Of a DNA stretch of 64,000 nt, positions 47,101 to 57,362 are shown piece after piece. The translations under genes were made by a program, and so were the position numbers. Position 1 is the stretch's first letter. Each line of letters opens with the position of its first letter. The DNA lies in contig JANTQA010000033.1 of the NCBI GenBank assembly GCA_027625915.1, positions 4,402,001-4,466,000 on the forward strand, in the 5' to 3' direction. The notes under the pieces were generated by a model. That model searched no databases and was not told where the DNA came from. It saw only the letters and a program-made list of their open reading frames with translations. Source of the DNA: Anaeramoeba flamelloides. Taxonomy: Eukaryota; Metamonada; Anaeramoebidae.

Positions 47101-50100
47101 GTCTTCACTTTTTTAAAACAGGCAAAGAATACTTTGAAAATTTTTTTAATTCTGAAAATGTCTTCACTTTTTTTAAAATAGAAAACTTTAAAAAATTCCT
47201 CACATTTTTAAAACTACAGTAATAAAGGAAAAATTTCATTTTAAAAAATAAATAAATAAAAGAAAAGTAAAAGTTACTTGAATAATTTCTTGTTGTTTAA
47301 TAACTTCGTTAATTGGCTTTTTCAATATTGATGTGATATAATTTTTTCCAATTTGTCTTGAAAAATTTGTGATCATATTTCTTGCCATTGAATTTTTTCC
47401 AAATAATTGTTGTGGTAATTTTGTTTTTGAAACTTCTCTAGCTATTGAATAAAATAAAAATGGCATTGCTTGGTTATAATTCCTTAAAACGGATATTAGT
47501 GAGTCTGAAATTTGATCAGAATCTCTGGAATGAATCAGATCAGAAAATGTGAGCAATAATTTGAAATTATCAGAAACAAGAATCTATTATATATTGTTAA
47601 TAATGTAATTTAAGAAAAAATGTAAAGTAGAAAAACAATTGGTTAGACCAGAAAAATTAAAAAATAATAATTTTTTGATTAAGATCAATAAACTTTTTTA
47701 AAAAATATTTTTACGATTATTAAATGAGATTTTATAGAAATAATATTTTAAAAATTCTAAAGTATTTTATTATCATTAATTTATTTTTTGTAAAGTATTT
47801 GAAAAAAAAAAAAATCAAGGACTAAATTGTGTATAAATAAATAATAAGGTATTTTCAAAAAAGCAGGTCAAATTTATTTTGTAATATTTCTATATTAAAC
47901 TTAATTCCAATATGACTATTTAAATATCCAAAATTATTAATTTATCATTAATTGATTCTATATAATAATCCAATTTATTAATGAGTATAGATATTACTTG
48001 AATAAAAGATATCATAATTTCTGATCTCAATTTTTGTTGATATTTTTTTAGGGGTGAAAATTGGTGTTTATTTTCTTCTTTTTGATACGAAAAAGTTTTT
48101 TTCCAAAGAGAAGGTTTAATCTTGATAAAATTTCCTAGATAGAAGAGAAAACTTATAACTGTATTTTATTGCTTAAAAATTACTTTTTATCCTTTCAGTT
48201 TTGTCAATTTTTTATTGAATTTAATTGTGTATCGTTTTTTAAAAAAAAGTAGATCGTTTTTTAAAAAAAAGTGTTTCATTTTTTTTCTCATTTTTTGGGA
48301 ACATTTAAATGAATATAAACTAGATTCCAAAAATTTGGACACAGTTTAAACAGTGGAAAGAACATCATTAATGCACTTTAAATTCAATTTGGAAAGAATT
48401 TTGATTTTACAAACTATTTCATTTTTTGTCTTTTTTTGTTTTGATTTCATTTCCTTTTTTGCAGTTACCTAATCTGTTTTGTTAGATCGCGAAATTTTTT
48501 TTCAATGGTTGATAGAAGGTAAGTGTTGAGTTTCTTAAATGGGAAAATAACATACAATTGGTCGATGGTATCTTATCATTTGATTGATCAACAATTGTTG
48601 GTGAAATTTCAACAAATTAATCAATACATTTTTTTGTTCCGCTCGTTTCATTATTTTGGACACACCTGTTTTTATTTTTGAGTTTTATATTATTTTCTTT
48701 TATTTGAATTAAAATGATTACTTATTAAAAAATTAATACTATGGTCACTTAAATGTTGTTTTATATTAGGTTTGGAAAAATACAATAAATTGAGTTTTTT
48801 TTTTGCCTATTTTTGATTTTGGGTGTGTCCAAATTTTTGGAATGGGGTTTATATTCAAATATATCAGAATAAACACTTATTCAATCAGTTTTAAAATTAC
48901 CCTTAATTTTATAATTGCTAATTTACAAATAAAATGATTTAAAAAGAGAATATCATTTGAATATAAAATAAAATCCCCCACTTTTTTGAAAATCTGTTTT
49001 ATAAATATTGATATCTTTAAAAATCCAATTCAAAATAAAAAAGTTCATGAACAAAAAAAAAAAATTTGTTCAAAAATTTTTGAGAAAACAGAATTTCAAA
49101 TAATAATAATATTCAATGTAAAGAAGTTAAAAGGTGTATGTAGCTTCACACAAGAATCGTGTATTTTTTTTGAAAACAAAATGATAATTGGAAAAAAAAT
49201 TAAATTTAAAATTAAACCTTTTAGTCTAGATTATTATTTACCATGTATTAAAAAAAAAAAAAATACAAATAGTTTGAAAATTAATCATTGAATAAAAAAA
49301 TTGTTATTTTTGTTATTTTATGAAGATTACAAAAGTATTAACTATTAAAACCAAAATCTTTAAATTTTGGAAAAAAAAGAAAAAATTTAATGATCAAAAT
49401 TCTTTTTAATTTTGTTATTGGAATGAATCATTAATTGATAATTATCTGGTTATCTTATTTATTGAAAATATCTTATTGAAATTAACATATATATTAAATT
49501 TTGAGAAAAAATTAAAATTTAATTCCATAAATTCCTCTAAAAAATTAAGCAAAAAATGCAAAATAAATTGTAATGTATTACAAAAAAAGCAATAAGAAAA
49601 AAGATAAAAAGTATAAATAAAATAAAAAAATGAAAATTTCTTTTAAAACAATTTCTTTTATCGATATTTTTGAAAATAATTCTAAATGGGTAGAATTTTG
49701 AAGGATAAAGTGGCTCAAAAATGTTGGAATTTAATAAAGAAAAATAGAAAATTCAAATAATGTTTTAATATCCAAATTTTGACATAGTCTTTGAATTTAA
49801 AATTTGAGAATTTTGAATGTTTGAAATATTCCCAAAATAACCGACAACCGAAAATATTCGAAAATTTTTTAACCACTTAAAAACACCCTTTGAAGAACTT
49901 TTAAGAAACCAAAGTATTTAGAGATAAATTTTAATGGTAAAATAACAATTTTACCTTCATATAAAATATTTTTTTTTTTGAATTTTCTACTTTAATCCCC
50001 TTTGAATACTTTTTTGGTATCTTTGGAGTATATTTGAGTATGTTAGTAATTGTTAGGGTAGGTAGATGTTTGCTAGGCTCTGTTTGAGGTTGGTAAGGGT

Positions 50101-53100
50101 TGTGTTGGTATGTTTTGGTTAAACCGGTTCCTTTTATGGAATGGGAAGTTAAATTTGGTTTTACTTGTGTAACCTTGGGTAGGGTAAGGTTACTATTGGA
50201 TATTACTCGGTTATTTTTGGGCTGTATTTCGGATTACCAAATTATGAGTAATGATACACAATTAGAAATTGTCATTACAAAGACCTTTTCTCTCCTTAGT
50301 TAATACCATTTTGATTGTTCAGAAATGTTAGACATCTAAGATAATAATTCTTTTCACACAAAATGGGTTGAATAGCATTCACCAAAATTTGTCAAATTTT
50401 TCATATTTTGAATTTTTCAGATAGTGAAAAAAAAATATTTTAGAAAATAAAATTCCAATTTTATCATTAAACTGAGTATATTGGTACTAGAGTTTCTTAA
50501 GAAGTTGTTCAAAAGTTATTTTTTAGTGGTTCAAAAATTTTTGAATATTTTATATTTTCAATTTTGGGGTATTTTCGGGAATATTTTGATAGATCCACAA
50601 TTTCAATCATTTGGCTTTAATGACCAGTTTTTGAAAATATTAAAAAATAATTTTTCATTAGTATACAAATAAAAATGAAAATTAAATTGTATTATGAGGA
50701 AAGCAAATGTTTGATAGTTAGTTCTATTTTTTGATCTCATTTTTTTTTCCCACCAAAATAAAAAGGAAATTTTATTTTTAATTAAAAAATATTCATTATT
50801 TAAATCATTCGATCTAAATACTATTGCTATTAATTATGGATTATTTATTTGTATTAAAATAAAAAAAAATTAAGTTCTCAGATTTCTGAATCCCAAATTA
50901 TTGAATTAAAATTTTTGGATGAAATAAATAATAAATAAAACAAAAATGAATCAATTATTTTTGAAAATTGATCAGAAATTTGCATTATGGCTTTCTTATT
51001 AATTTAAATTCTATTAGTGAAAAATCAATAATTTTGATAATTTATTAAAACTTATTCAACAACCGTGAGATTTTTGTAAGTGTCTTACAATGTGATAGAG
51101 TTCAGCAAAGTGTCGGGATTTTGTAGAGCTTTTATTTATTGTTTAGAAAATCCACTGATTTTATAATCAAAAGTTTGGCCCGCTGTTAGTTTTTTTTTCA
51201 ATTGTTGTTTTGATTAGAATCATAAGTTTGATATAAAATGGAAAATTCCCTCCTCCCCCCACTGATAAAAAAATTTTTGGTTAATTCAAATTATCTTCAT
51301 GTATTGTTGTGGAAAAAAAGTGAAGCACGTTATTTAATCACAGAAATGAAAAGAATCACAGAAACCTGAAAAAGAAAATAAGATCAATTAATCAAAAAAA
51401 AAAAAATAAATAATTAAAGACAGAAGGGAGGATTCTACCCAATAACAGTTTTATTAATGCTGTCTTTTGGGATCGGGGTTTTTCTTTGATTGATCAATTA
51501 TTGAATATTTGTGAAAAAATTTAACTGTTTTTTAGATCAAGGAAAATACAAATTCAAACTTAATATCAAATAAAATCTTAATTGCCTTTTGTTGGTTTGA
51601 TTGATAATGAAATAATGGATTATTCTTGAAAAGTTAATTTGTTCTTCTTTTAATTGTTTTTTACTTTTCGGTTTCAGGTTTCTGTGATTCTATTAATGTT
51701 TACAATTAAAAAAGGTATTGGGCTTTTTTTCCACAATAGCTAATTTATTTATTTATTTATTTTAAAAGGCTATGATTGGATCGAAAACTATTTCCCTAAC
51801 AGGAAAACTGTTTTTCAAAAACTAAATCGTTTGGTTGAATATGTATTTGAGATTTATGTTTGATAGTACATATTTCGGTATTTTTTTCTTTTCTTCTTTT
51901 GACTTTTTTTAAAGTTTTCTTCATTTTTTTCCTCAACGTCTTTTTTGTTAGTTTTTTGAACTGTTTTAGGTATTCAAGTTTGGCAAAGTCTTTAAACCAC
52001 TCTGATTCTCACTTGGTTATAGAACGGGCGTTCTCATAATCTGAAACGATCTGGTATAAATACCCCAGAAGAATTTTTAGTTTTAAGGTTATATTTTCTG
52101 ATAAAATATTGAAAAAATGTTCCAATTTGATCCATAATCCAACCACACCCATACTTTGAAATCACAAAAGCAGGAAATGAGTTATACATTTATTTTTTTT
52201 TTCTGTAACTTTGAATTTTTGTATGAGAAGACAAAATAATCTTTTTGTGGCTCGTTACAATAATACCCCTTTTATTTTTCTTTCAAGTTTTATGGTAGAT
52301 ACAAATTTAGAGAAAAAAAAAAAAAAAAAAAAAAAATGGAAATTAAAAATTTTACCTCAATAAGTTTTTCGAATTTGGTTCTCCAAGAAGCTTGTTTTTT
52401 TTCTTCAAGCAAATATTTCTAAAAGGGAATAAAAATGTTTTGAAATGATTTTTTTGTTTGGTGTTTTTGTTTTAAATTTTTTGTTGATTTGAAAGAAATC
52501 AGTGTGAAGAAGGATTAAAATTAAGAACAAAGGAATTGTGTTTGAGTGTGGTTGAACAGAGGTAAAAAAGGGAAAAGAAACAAAATATGTTAATCAAAAA
52601 AAAACCAAGTAGAGCGTCAAACCTTTGTAAAGGTAAAGTGAACCTTTAGTTTAATTTGGATTTTTTTTTTTGATTGCATCATTTTCATGGTTTCTTGGCT
52701 GTTTGATTTGGAAAGACTTTTTGGTACCACGCTTTCTAAGGTGAACCACTCTTCTTTCGGGGTTTCATTCATTAGTTTCTCGATTTCAATTTTTACAAAG
52801 CCAATCAAATTTCCTTTTTTGGATCGATTGTCTGGATATGTAAGCACGTTTACGTTTAAAAAGGCCTTTCTTTTCTTCACAAGAAAAAGAAACTCCTCGT
52901 TCCAAGTTAAATTTAGTGTTGTTTGGGTTGAGGTTTGTAATTTGAGTTTTTCAATTTGAAGAACACAGCCAATCACCAACTGTTTATTTGTTGTTAAGGA
53001 ACTTGAGAAAGAATCTTTGTCGACATTTTGAAGTTCAATAACTATGAGGAATTTTAAAAAGTAGACCATAAGAAAAAAAATATTATTGGTATGGTTGGAT

Positions 53101-53303
53101 CGTAAAAAAAAAAAGTTTTTGAACAAAAAACAAAAAACAAGTGTTCAAAAAATGCGTTTGTAAACACTTTCTTATTTTTTAGATTTTGTTGGGTGTCTAT
53201 TGGTTTGTTTGCTTTTGTTCTTTTTGTTTTCATTTTTAAGAACAACAAAAAAAGAGATCTTACCTTTACAATACAATTGTGGTGGCTCGTTTTCCAAAGA
53301 CAT
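38154..53303 (-). CDS. C2-RasGAP-DUF547 multidomain protein
   Basis: Six exons: 53303-53264, 53041-52623, 52418-52356, 47583-47278, 42618-42031 and 39401-38154. All junctions are GT-AG and in frame (the first is phase 1, the rest phase 0), giving 887 residues. The start is MSLENEPPQLYC. Residues 10-120 form a C2 domain (VIELQNVDKD, TLNLTWNEEF, GNLIGFVKI) with few of the usual calcium-binding acids. Residues 155-430 are a RasGAP domain (LFGKNSMARNM; ISRFICPAI), with the secondary Arg at 346 kept but Gly at 236 where the arginine finger is expected. After a charged coiled linker, residues 620-760 match DUF547 (KLAFWINIANCLFLHACI, YSREDIIQGILKGN, DPRRATAL). RasGAPs switch off Ras at membranes; a C2 module would aid docking. 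Whether this one hydrolyses GTP is doubtful. The exon joins rest on frame and family alignment, not transcripts. Confidence 0.83.
39537..39562. repeat. AT microsatellite
   Basis: About 13 AT units within intron 5. Confidence 0.9.
39680..40200 (-). repeat. Hairpin-rich repeat with adjoining block, inverted relative to 45560-46030
   Basis: Two successive hairpins with CCAGAATTTAAAAGAAT-type arms (39735-39800, 39815-39885), then CTAGTGAGAGAGCGAATTTG and CCAATTCTTATTTAGG, both found inverted at 45690-45830. Confidence 0.6.
40440..41620 (+). repeat. Unclassified 1.2 kb repeat family, uninterrupted copy
   Basis: The copy best suited to define the family; collinear with 23740-25660 minus its insert, and with 54190-55545 inverted minus its insert. 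About 1.2 kb. A 70 bp block (41625-41696) just outside it matches 3533-3602. Confidence 0.65.
42930..43270 (+). mobile_element. Mariner-like 530 bp family, fragment
   Basis: Interior blocks only: a TTTTTGAATTACGTAACTTG run, TCGATCAAAAATTTTTTCG and GGTATCTAACCATTTGATCG parallel 48430-48600. Ends are missing. Cut off at the TTATAAC-rich element. Confidence 0.45.
43271..43542. mobile_element. 272 bp MITE-like element packed with TTATAAC motifs
   Basis: Inverted ends GATAATGCCCTAATAAAAAA and, from the right, GATAACACCCTAATAAAAAA. The interior has about ten TATAAC/GTTATA motifs, roughly one every 20-25 bp. Single copy in the window. Confidence 0.65.
43570..43910 (+). repeat. Hairpin-family internal fragment
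   Basis: Matches 7470-7750, including AAAACTAAATT, ACTTCTGATGACTGTAT, TTTGAATTAGAATTCTCAAA and GTCACTTCAAAATTCTCTCT. The open frame at 43574-43774 is part of it. Confidence 0.55.
45560..46030 (+). repeat. Hairpin-rich repeat with adjoining block
   Basis: TCGCTCTCCCACTAG and CCTAAATAAGAATTG (inverted at 39940-40040), then GTGACATCGAGTGACGTCGA and a hairpin with arms TTCCAGAATTCAAAAGAAT (45940-46005). Confidence 0.6.
48318..48849 (+). mobile_element. Mariner-like 530 bp family, intact ends
   Basis: 532 bp between TA duplications (48316-48317 and 48850-48851). Ends AACTAGATTCCAAAAATTTG and, inverted, AACCCCATTCCAAAAATTTG, each then GGACACA. An inner GGACACACC block repeats the end motif near 48656. 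No transposase recognised. Confidence 0.8.
49826..50600. mobile_element. Non-autonomous element with long inverted ends, copy 2
   Basis: Partner of 30240-31030. The left end with GAAATATTCCCAAAATAACC and the right end with TTTTCGGGAATATTTT pair over about 110 bp with mismatches. Interior blocks are shared as listed there. The open frames at 50100-50303 and 50481-50672 are repeat-derived. Confidence 0.7.
51303..51740. mobile_element. Harbinger-like MITE, second subfamily, copy 1
   Basis: About 438 bp with ends TTGTTGTGGAAAAAAAGTG and the inverse of CTTTTTTTCCACAATAGC, followed inside by ATCACAGAAA against TTTCTGTGAT. Interior GGGTTTTTCTTTGATTGATC is shared with 57105-57125. Confidence 0.6.
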
Positions 53304-54189
53304 TTTCTGTTATTTAAAAAAAAGTATCCAAATAAAAGAGAAAATGAAAAAATAATGATACATTTTTCTTTTGTTCACGACAAGAATAGCACAAAAATTG
53401 TAGTCACTTTTTTTACTTAGCAACACTTTGTTTTTTTGAAATTGTTCCAAATTTTGAAAAGAATTAGAAGATCACAATGCAACAACTTTCAATTTAAAAG
53501 TTTTTACAAGTCAAACTTTTAAAAACATGTAATTTAAACAACTTTCCAATTTTTGGTTTCCATAAAAAGAGTTTCAGGTTATTGAAAGTTTACAAATATT
53601 TTTCTTTTAGATAACTTTCAAAAATTTCAATTAAATTCAAAATGTTATCTTTTGTTAATTAATATTTTTATCCCTTTTTTTGGCTTTTCAAAGTTTTTAT
53701 CAAGTATTTGAAATTTGAAAAAATATGAAAGAATACCAGAGACTGAAATCTTGCAGACTGCCAGTCTGAAAGTTCGAAAAAGTCTTGAAAGTATTTGTAT
53801 GGATTGTGCTATTCTTGTGGTGTTTCAATTATATTCTAATTTGAGTTATTGAATCACAATTCTTTATTTGCTTGATTGTTGATTTTAATTTTATAACACG
53901 AGAGACAATTTAAGTTGTTTCGAAAATTTTTCTTTTTTTAAGCGATAAGTAACTCGAATCTATTATTTACCCCCAAAGGTAGTAGGGAATTTATTTCATT
54001 GGTACACAATTAAACTGTACCAAAAAATTCATTTACAAACTTTGTGGAAATGAGAATAATTATTTTGAAAAGATTTCATTTTTTACAATTAATTTTAAAT
54101 AAAAAAAAATCTTGATGCTTTTGGTTTGAATTTTAAGATTTAAAAAGAAAAAGGTACAATTTGAAAAAATCTTTTTATTTCTTGGAAAT

Positions 54190-55545
54190 ATCGGTTTTTA
54201 TTGTTTTGATTTGGAAACAATCTCTCCTTGTTATGTTACGAATTTATCTATGAAAAAAGAAAAAAATGATATAGTTAGAAGTGATATGAGATGATATTGA
54301 GAAGTTAGAAGAATTGATGATTAAAATAATGCTCTTACAGTCTTTCCAAGGCTACCATGAATTTTTATATGAATCAAATTTTGATGCTGATATAGATTTT
54401 TAAAAAGTTGAATATGAGGATAAGAAAGCTCATATTGAAAAAAAATTTTCACAAATAACCTCATTTGAAGAATTTTCTTTTGATATAAGAAAAATTAATT
54501 TTCAGATCACTAAATTGCTTCAAACCTGGATAATCTGTTGAGATGCCACTTAAAAGTTTCTATTGAAATACCGAAAATATTTTTGATCTTATCACAAGTA
54601 AATTTTTCAAATGAGGTTATTTGTGAAAATTTTTTTTCAATATGAGCTTTCTTATCCTCATATTCAACTTTTTTAAAAATCTATATCAGCATCAAAATTT
54701 GATTCATTTAAAAATTCACGGTAGCCTTGGAACAGTTGTAACACTAGAGTTATATCATTATTTAAAGTTTGGAAGGAGATCCAAAACGAAAAATTATAGC
54801 AAGGTGAATGTTGAACAAATGAAACAATATGTGATGAAATCTTTATTTTTTGGAACTTAGGATGTAACTCTCCACAACAAGAAAATAAACAAAGAAACAT
54901 AAAAAAACTAATTTGTTATCGTTTAATGGGACTTTGAGGAACTTGTTCTTCAAAGGTATCTTTTTCCAAGTTGAATTTTGTAAAACTTTTAATTTATCTG
55001 TTAAATTTGTTGTAGTAGAGACAAAACTTGGTTGACATATTCCTCAGAGATATAATACAAGGTTTATAAATATGAGTTTATTGTACCCACCCCTTAGTGT
55101 TGTGAAAAACCATATTGTTCTATGAATACGAAATTTTTCTTTATAATTGTTAATCTCCCCCCCCCCTATCAACAAATTAGATAATCCAGTTTTCAATAGC
55201 ATCTATTTGCTCTTTTATTCCACATTTTTGAAGGAATAAAAGAAAAGATTAAAAATTAAAACCCACATATTCCAAACTTACTTTACACTGAAAAAATTGA
55301 ACATTCCTCTAAAATTACTTGAATTTGTTAAAAAAAAAATTTTATTTTCTAAAATTTGAAATATTCTCTTTTACTATTTCTAAAACTCTCAAAATGGTTT
55401 CTTTTCTCCTATTTCAAAGAAAAAAAGACCAGTAACAATTTTTATATTAATAAGATTGATTTATTTCTATTCAAAACAAGAAATTAGAATTTTTAATTTA
55501 ATAATTGTTTTTTTCAACGAAGAAAGGGAATTAATTTGATTTTTT
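54190..55545 (-). repeat. Unclassified 1.2 kb repeat family, inverted copy with nested foldback
   Basis: Reads as the reverse of 40440-41620: TTGATTTGGAAACAATC, GATGATATTGAGAAGTT, GGAGATCC, AATGGGACTTTGAGGAACTT and GAAGAAAGGGAATTAATTTG occur in inverse order. Interrupted at about 54332-54745. Confidence 0.65.
54332..54745. mobile_element. Foldback element with arms of about 140 bp
   Basis: The left arm (CCAAGGCTACCATGAATTTT through AATAACCTCATTTGA) is repeated inverted at 54607-54745 with few mismatches, around a centre of about 120 bp. It splits the unclassified repeat, whose text resumes at GTTTGGAAGGAGATCC. The arms are far better matched than the host repeat copies, so it is young by comparison. 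Confidence 0.8.
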
Positions 55546-56106
55546 TAAAATTTTCTGAATAATCATACTATTTTATTTAACTTTTGTTGAATAAATAATA
55601 TGAATAATAGAACCAATAATATTGTTTAAAATCTAAAAACTTTAAAACTATTAGATCATTTGGGGTATGTAAAGAAAAAATTTGACAAAAAAAATTGTTA
55701 AAGTATTCAATGACAACTTTAAATATCATTTTTAGGATAAATTTATTAGTAAAATACTTCTTATTTTTAATTAATTGTGTTGAAAGAAAAAAAATACACA
55801 AATGATAATATATGTTTAATTACTTTAAAATTTCACAAAAAGTTTTCTAATTATTATATTATTATCTTTAAATTTTTAGAGATCTAATGACTTATTTTAT
55901 AGGTAGCAATCTAAAATTATTTAATTAAAAATTCACTCACAAAAAAAGTGACTGTTAAACAAATCCATAGTCCAGTTAGTAAGTTCTAATAGTTTGTATT
56001 GACACATAACATTTTAAATTCCAGTTTATTTTAAAAAAATCAGTAATGATAAACCACATATTTTATTTTTTTTTTTTTTTGTTATTTATCATTCATTTTG
56101 TATATA

Positions 56107-56622
56107 TAAACTATCTTTTATAATAATTGGCCCATTAAAAAACAAATTTTTAATAAAAATATTTTTAATAATTGAAGTTATCTATTATAATATAAAAATT
56201 TTGATTTTAATATTCAAAACTATACTCAAGAGATATTTATTTTTTGTCTAAAAATAAATGAAAGAAAAATAAAAAAAACTGTTTAAAAAAATTGGGCCAT
56301 TTATTTTGAAAGAAGCATTACATGAAAAATAGACAATTTAAAAAAGTAAAAAAACCCATTTATCGATTCTCCTTCCATTTGAATAACTAAATCTAATCTC
56401 TTTTTCATATTTGAAACCAAAATTTTCATTAATTCATCTGTTACTTCATTCAAATTTTTTATTTTCATTTTCCATTTTAACAAAATACTATGGAAAAAAT
56501 AAAAAAGAGAAAAAATGATTTATTTGCAAACTTTTCATTGTGAGAGGAAAAATTTCAAAACGATACAAAAGCAATTCATTATTCAAATGTAAGGTGGGCC
56601 ATTTATTAGGAAATTTAGTTTA
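56107..56622 (-). mobile_element. Tc1-like transposon relic with transposase C-terminus
   Basis: About 516 bp with ends TAAACTATCTTTTATAATAA..TGGCCCA and, inverted, TAAACTAAATTTCCTAATAA..TGGCCCA, in TA-rich flanks. On the minus strand at 56480-56350 a frame reads NEVTDELMKILVSNMKKRLD then VIQMEGESINGF. This fits the C-terminal signature of Tc1-family transposases (a SMxxR-type motif, then VIxxxG before the stop). Only this tail remains; the catalytic DDE core is deleted, so the copy is non-autonomous. Confidence 0.7.
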
Positions 56623-56938
56623 TATTTATATATATATATATTTCAATTATCATTTCGTTTTCAAAGATCTAAAATTTTTATGAATTCGTTAAAATCAAAA
56701 TCTACTTCAACTTTCTAAAAAAACAAGTATTAATTTTTTTTAAAACAATAAACAAGTTATTTCAATGCCAAAAAGGATTATATTAAGTAAAAAATAGAAA
56801 AAAATCAATCTATTAAAACTTGTATTAGAAAATACATTTATTTTAAAACTAACAAATTTTTGACACTAAGTTAATTTCAAAATCTAGAGTTTTTCAATCC
56901 GTTTATTATAATTAATTTAAAATTAGTCAAAAAATAAA

Positions 56939-57362
56939 CTGTTTGACCGTTCTGGAAAAAAATTGAAATACTGTTTTTAATTGGGAACCTTACTGAAAAT
57001 GAAAAGTACGATCAATGAAAAAAAGAATAAATAAATAAATAAAAACAAAATGAAATATTCGCCACAATAACAGTTTTTTAAATACTATCTTTTAATATGG
57101 GTTTTTCTTTGATTGATCAATTATTAAAAATTTGTTCAAAAAATTGACTATTTTTGAGATCTCCCAAACCACACCTACAATTTCTATAAATCAAGTAGAT
57201 TTAAATTGTATTTGTTGGGTTGATTGAAAATAATATAATGGGTTATTCTTTGAAGTGAATTGGTTTCTTCTTTTTATTGATTTTACTTTTCATTTTCAGT
57301 AATGCTCCCAATTAAAAACCATGTTTCACTTTTTTTCCAGTTTCACTTTTTTTCCACAACAG
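56939..57362. mobile_element. Harbinger-like MITE, second subfamily, copy 2
   Basis: 424 bp. The left end CTGTTTGACC..GGAAAAAAATTGAAA and the right end, inverted, CTGTTGTGGAAAAAAAGTG are followed by paired TTTTTAATTGGGA blocks. Flanked by TAA-like and TTA triplets. The AATTGGGAACCTTACTGAAA block is shared with the first subfamily at 22458 and 61829. Confidence 0.65.

Larger units (their letters stand above)
42619..47277 (-). other. Intron 4 (4.66 kb) of the C2-RasGAP-DUF547 gene
   Basis: GTAACT donor, TCAAAAG acceptor. Holds a mariner-like fragment (42930-43270), the TTATAAC-rich element (43271-43542), hairpin-family pieces (43570-43910, 45560-46030) and a stretch of diverged TTTTTTAAAA/AAAGTGA units (46890-47230). 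Positions 44600-45540 are extremely AT-rich with no visible structure. Confidence 0.75.
47584..52355 (-). other. Intron 3 (4.77 kb) of the C2-RasGAP-DUF547 gene
   Basis: GTAAAA donor, AATAATAG acceptor. Holds the mariner-like element 48318-48849, the long-TIR element 49826-50600 and the Harbinger-like relative 51303-51740. Positions 47584-48300 and 50600-51300 show nothing identifiable. Confidence 0.75.

Noticed and set aside
48986-49291. 101-codon open frame
   Set aside because: Begins TTG, almost only K, I, N and F from AT-rich triplets, inside an intron of a minus-strand gene, no motif.
49826-50672. Open frames at 50100-50303 and 50481-50672
   Set aside because: Both lie in the long-inverted-end element and are not open in the copy at 30240-31030.
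51767-51865. Short frame reading YDWIENYFPNRKTVF, faintly like reverse-transcriptase text
   Set aside because: Only about 30 codons, no neighbouring domain, and inside intron 3; too short to support a LINE or other call.
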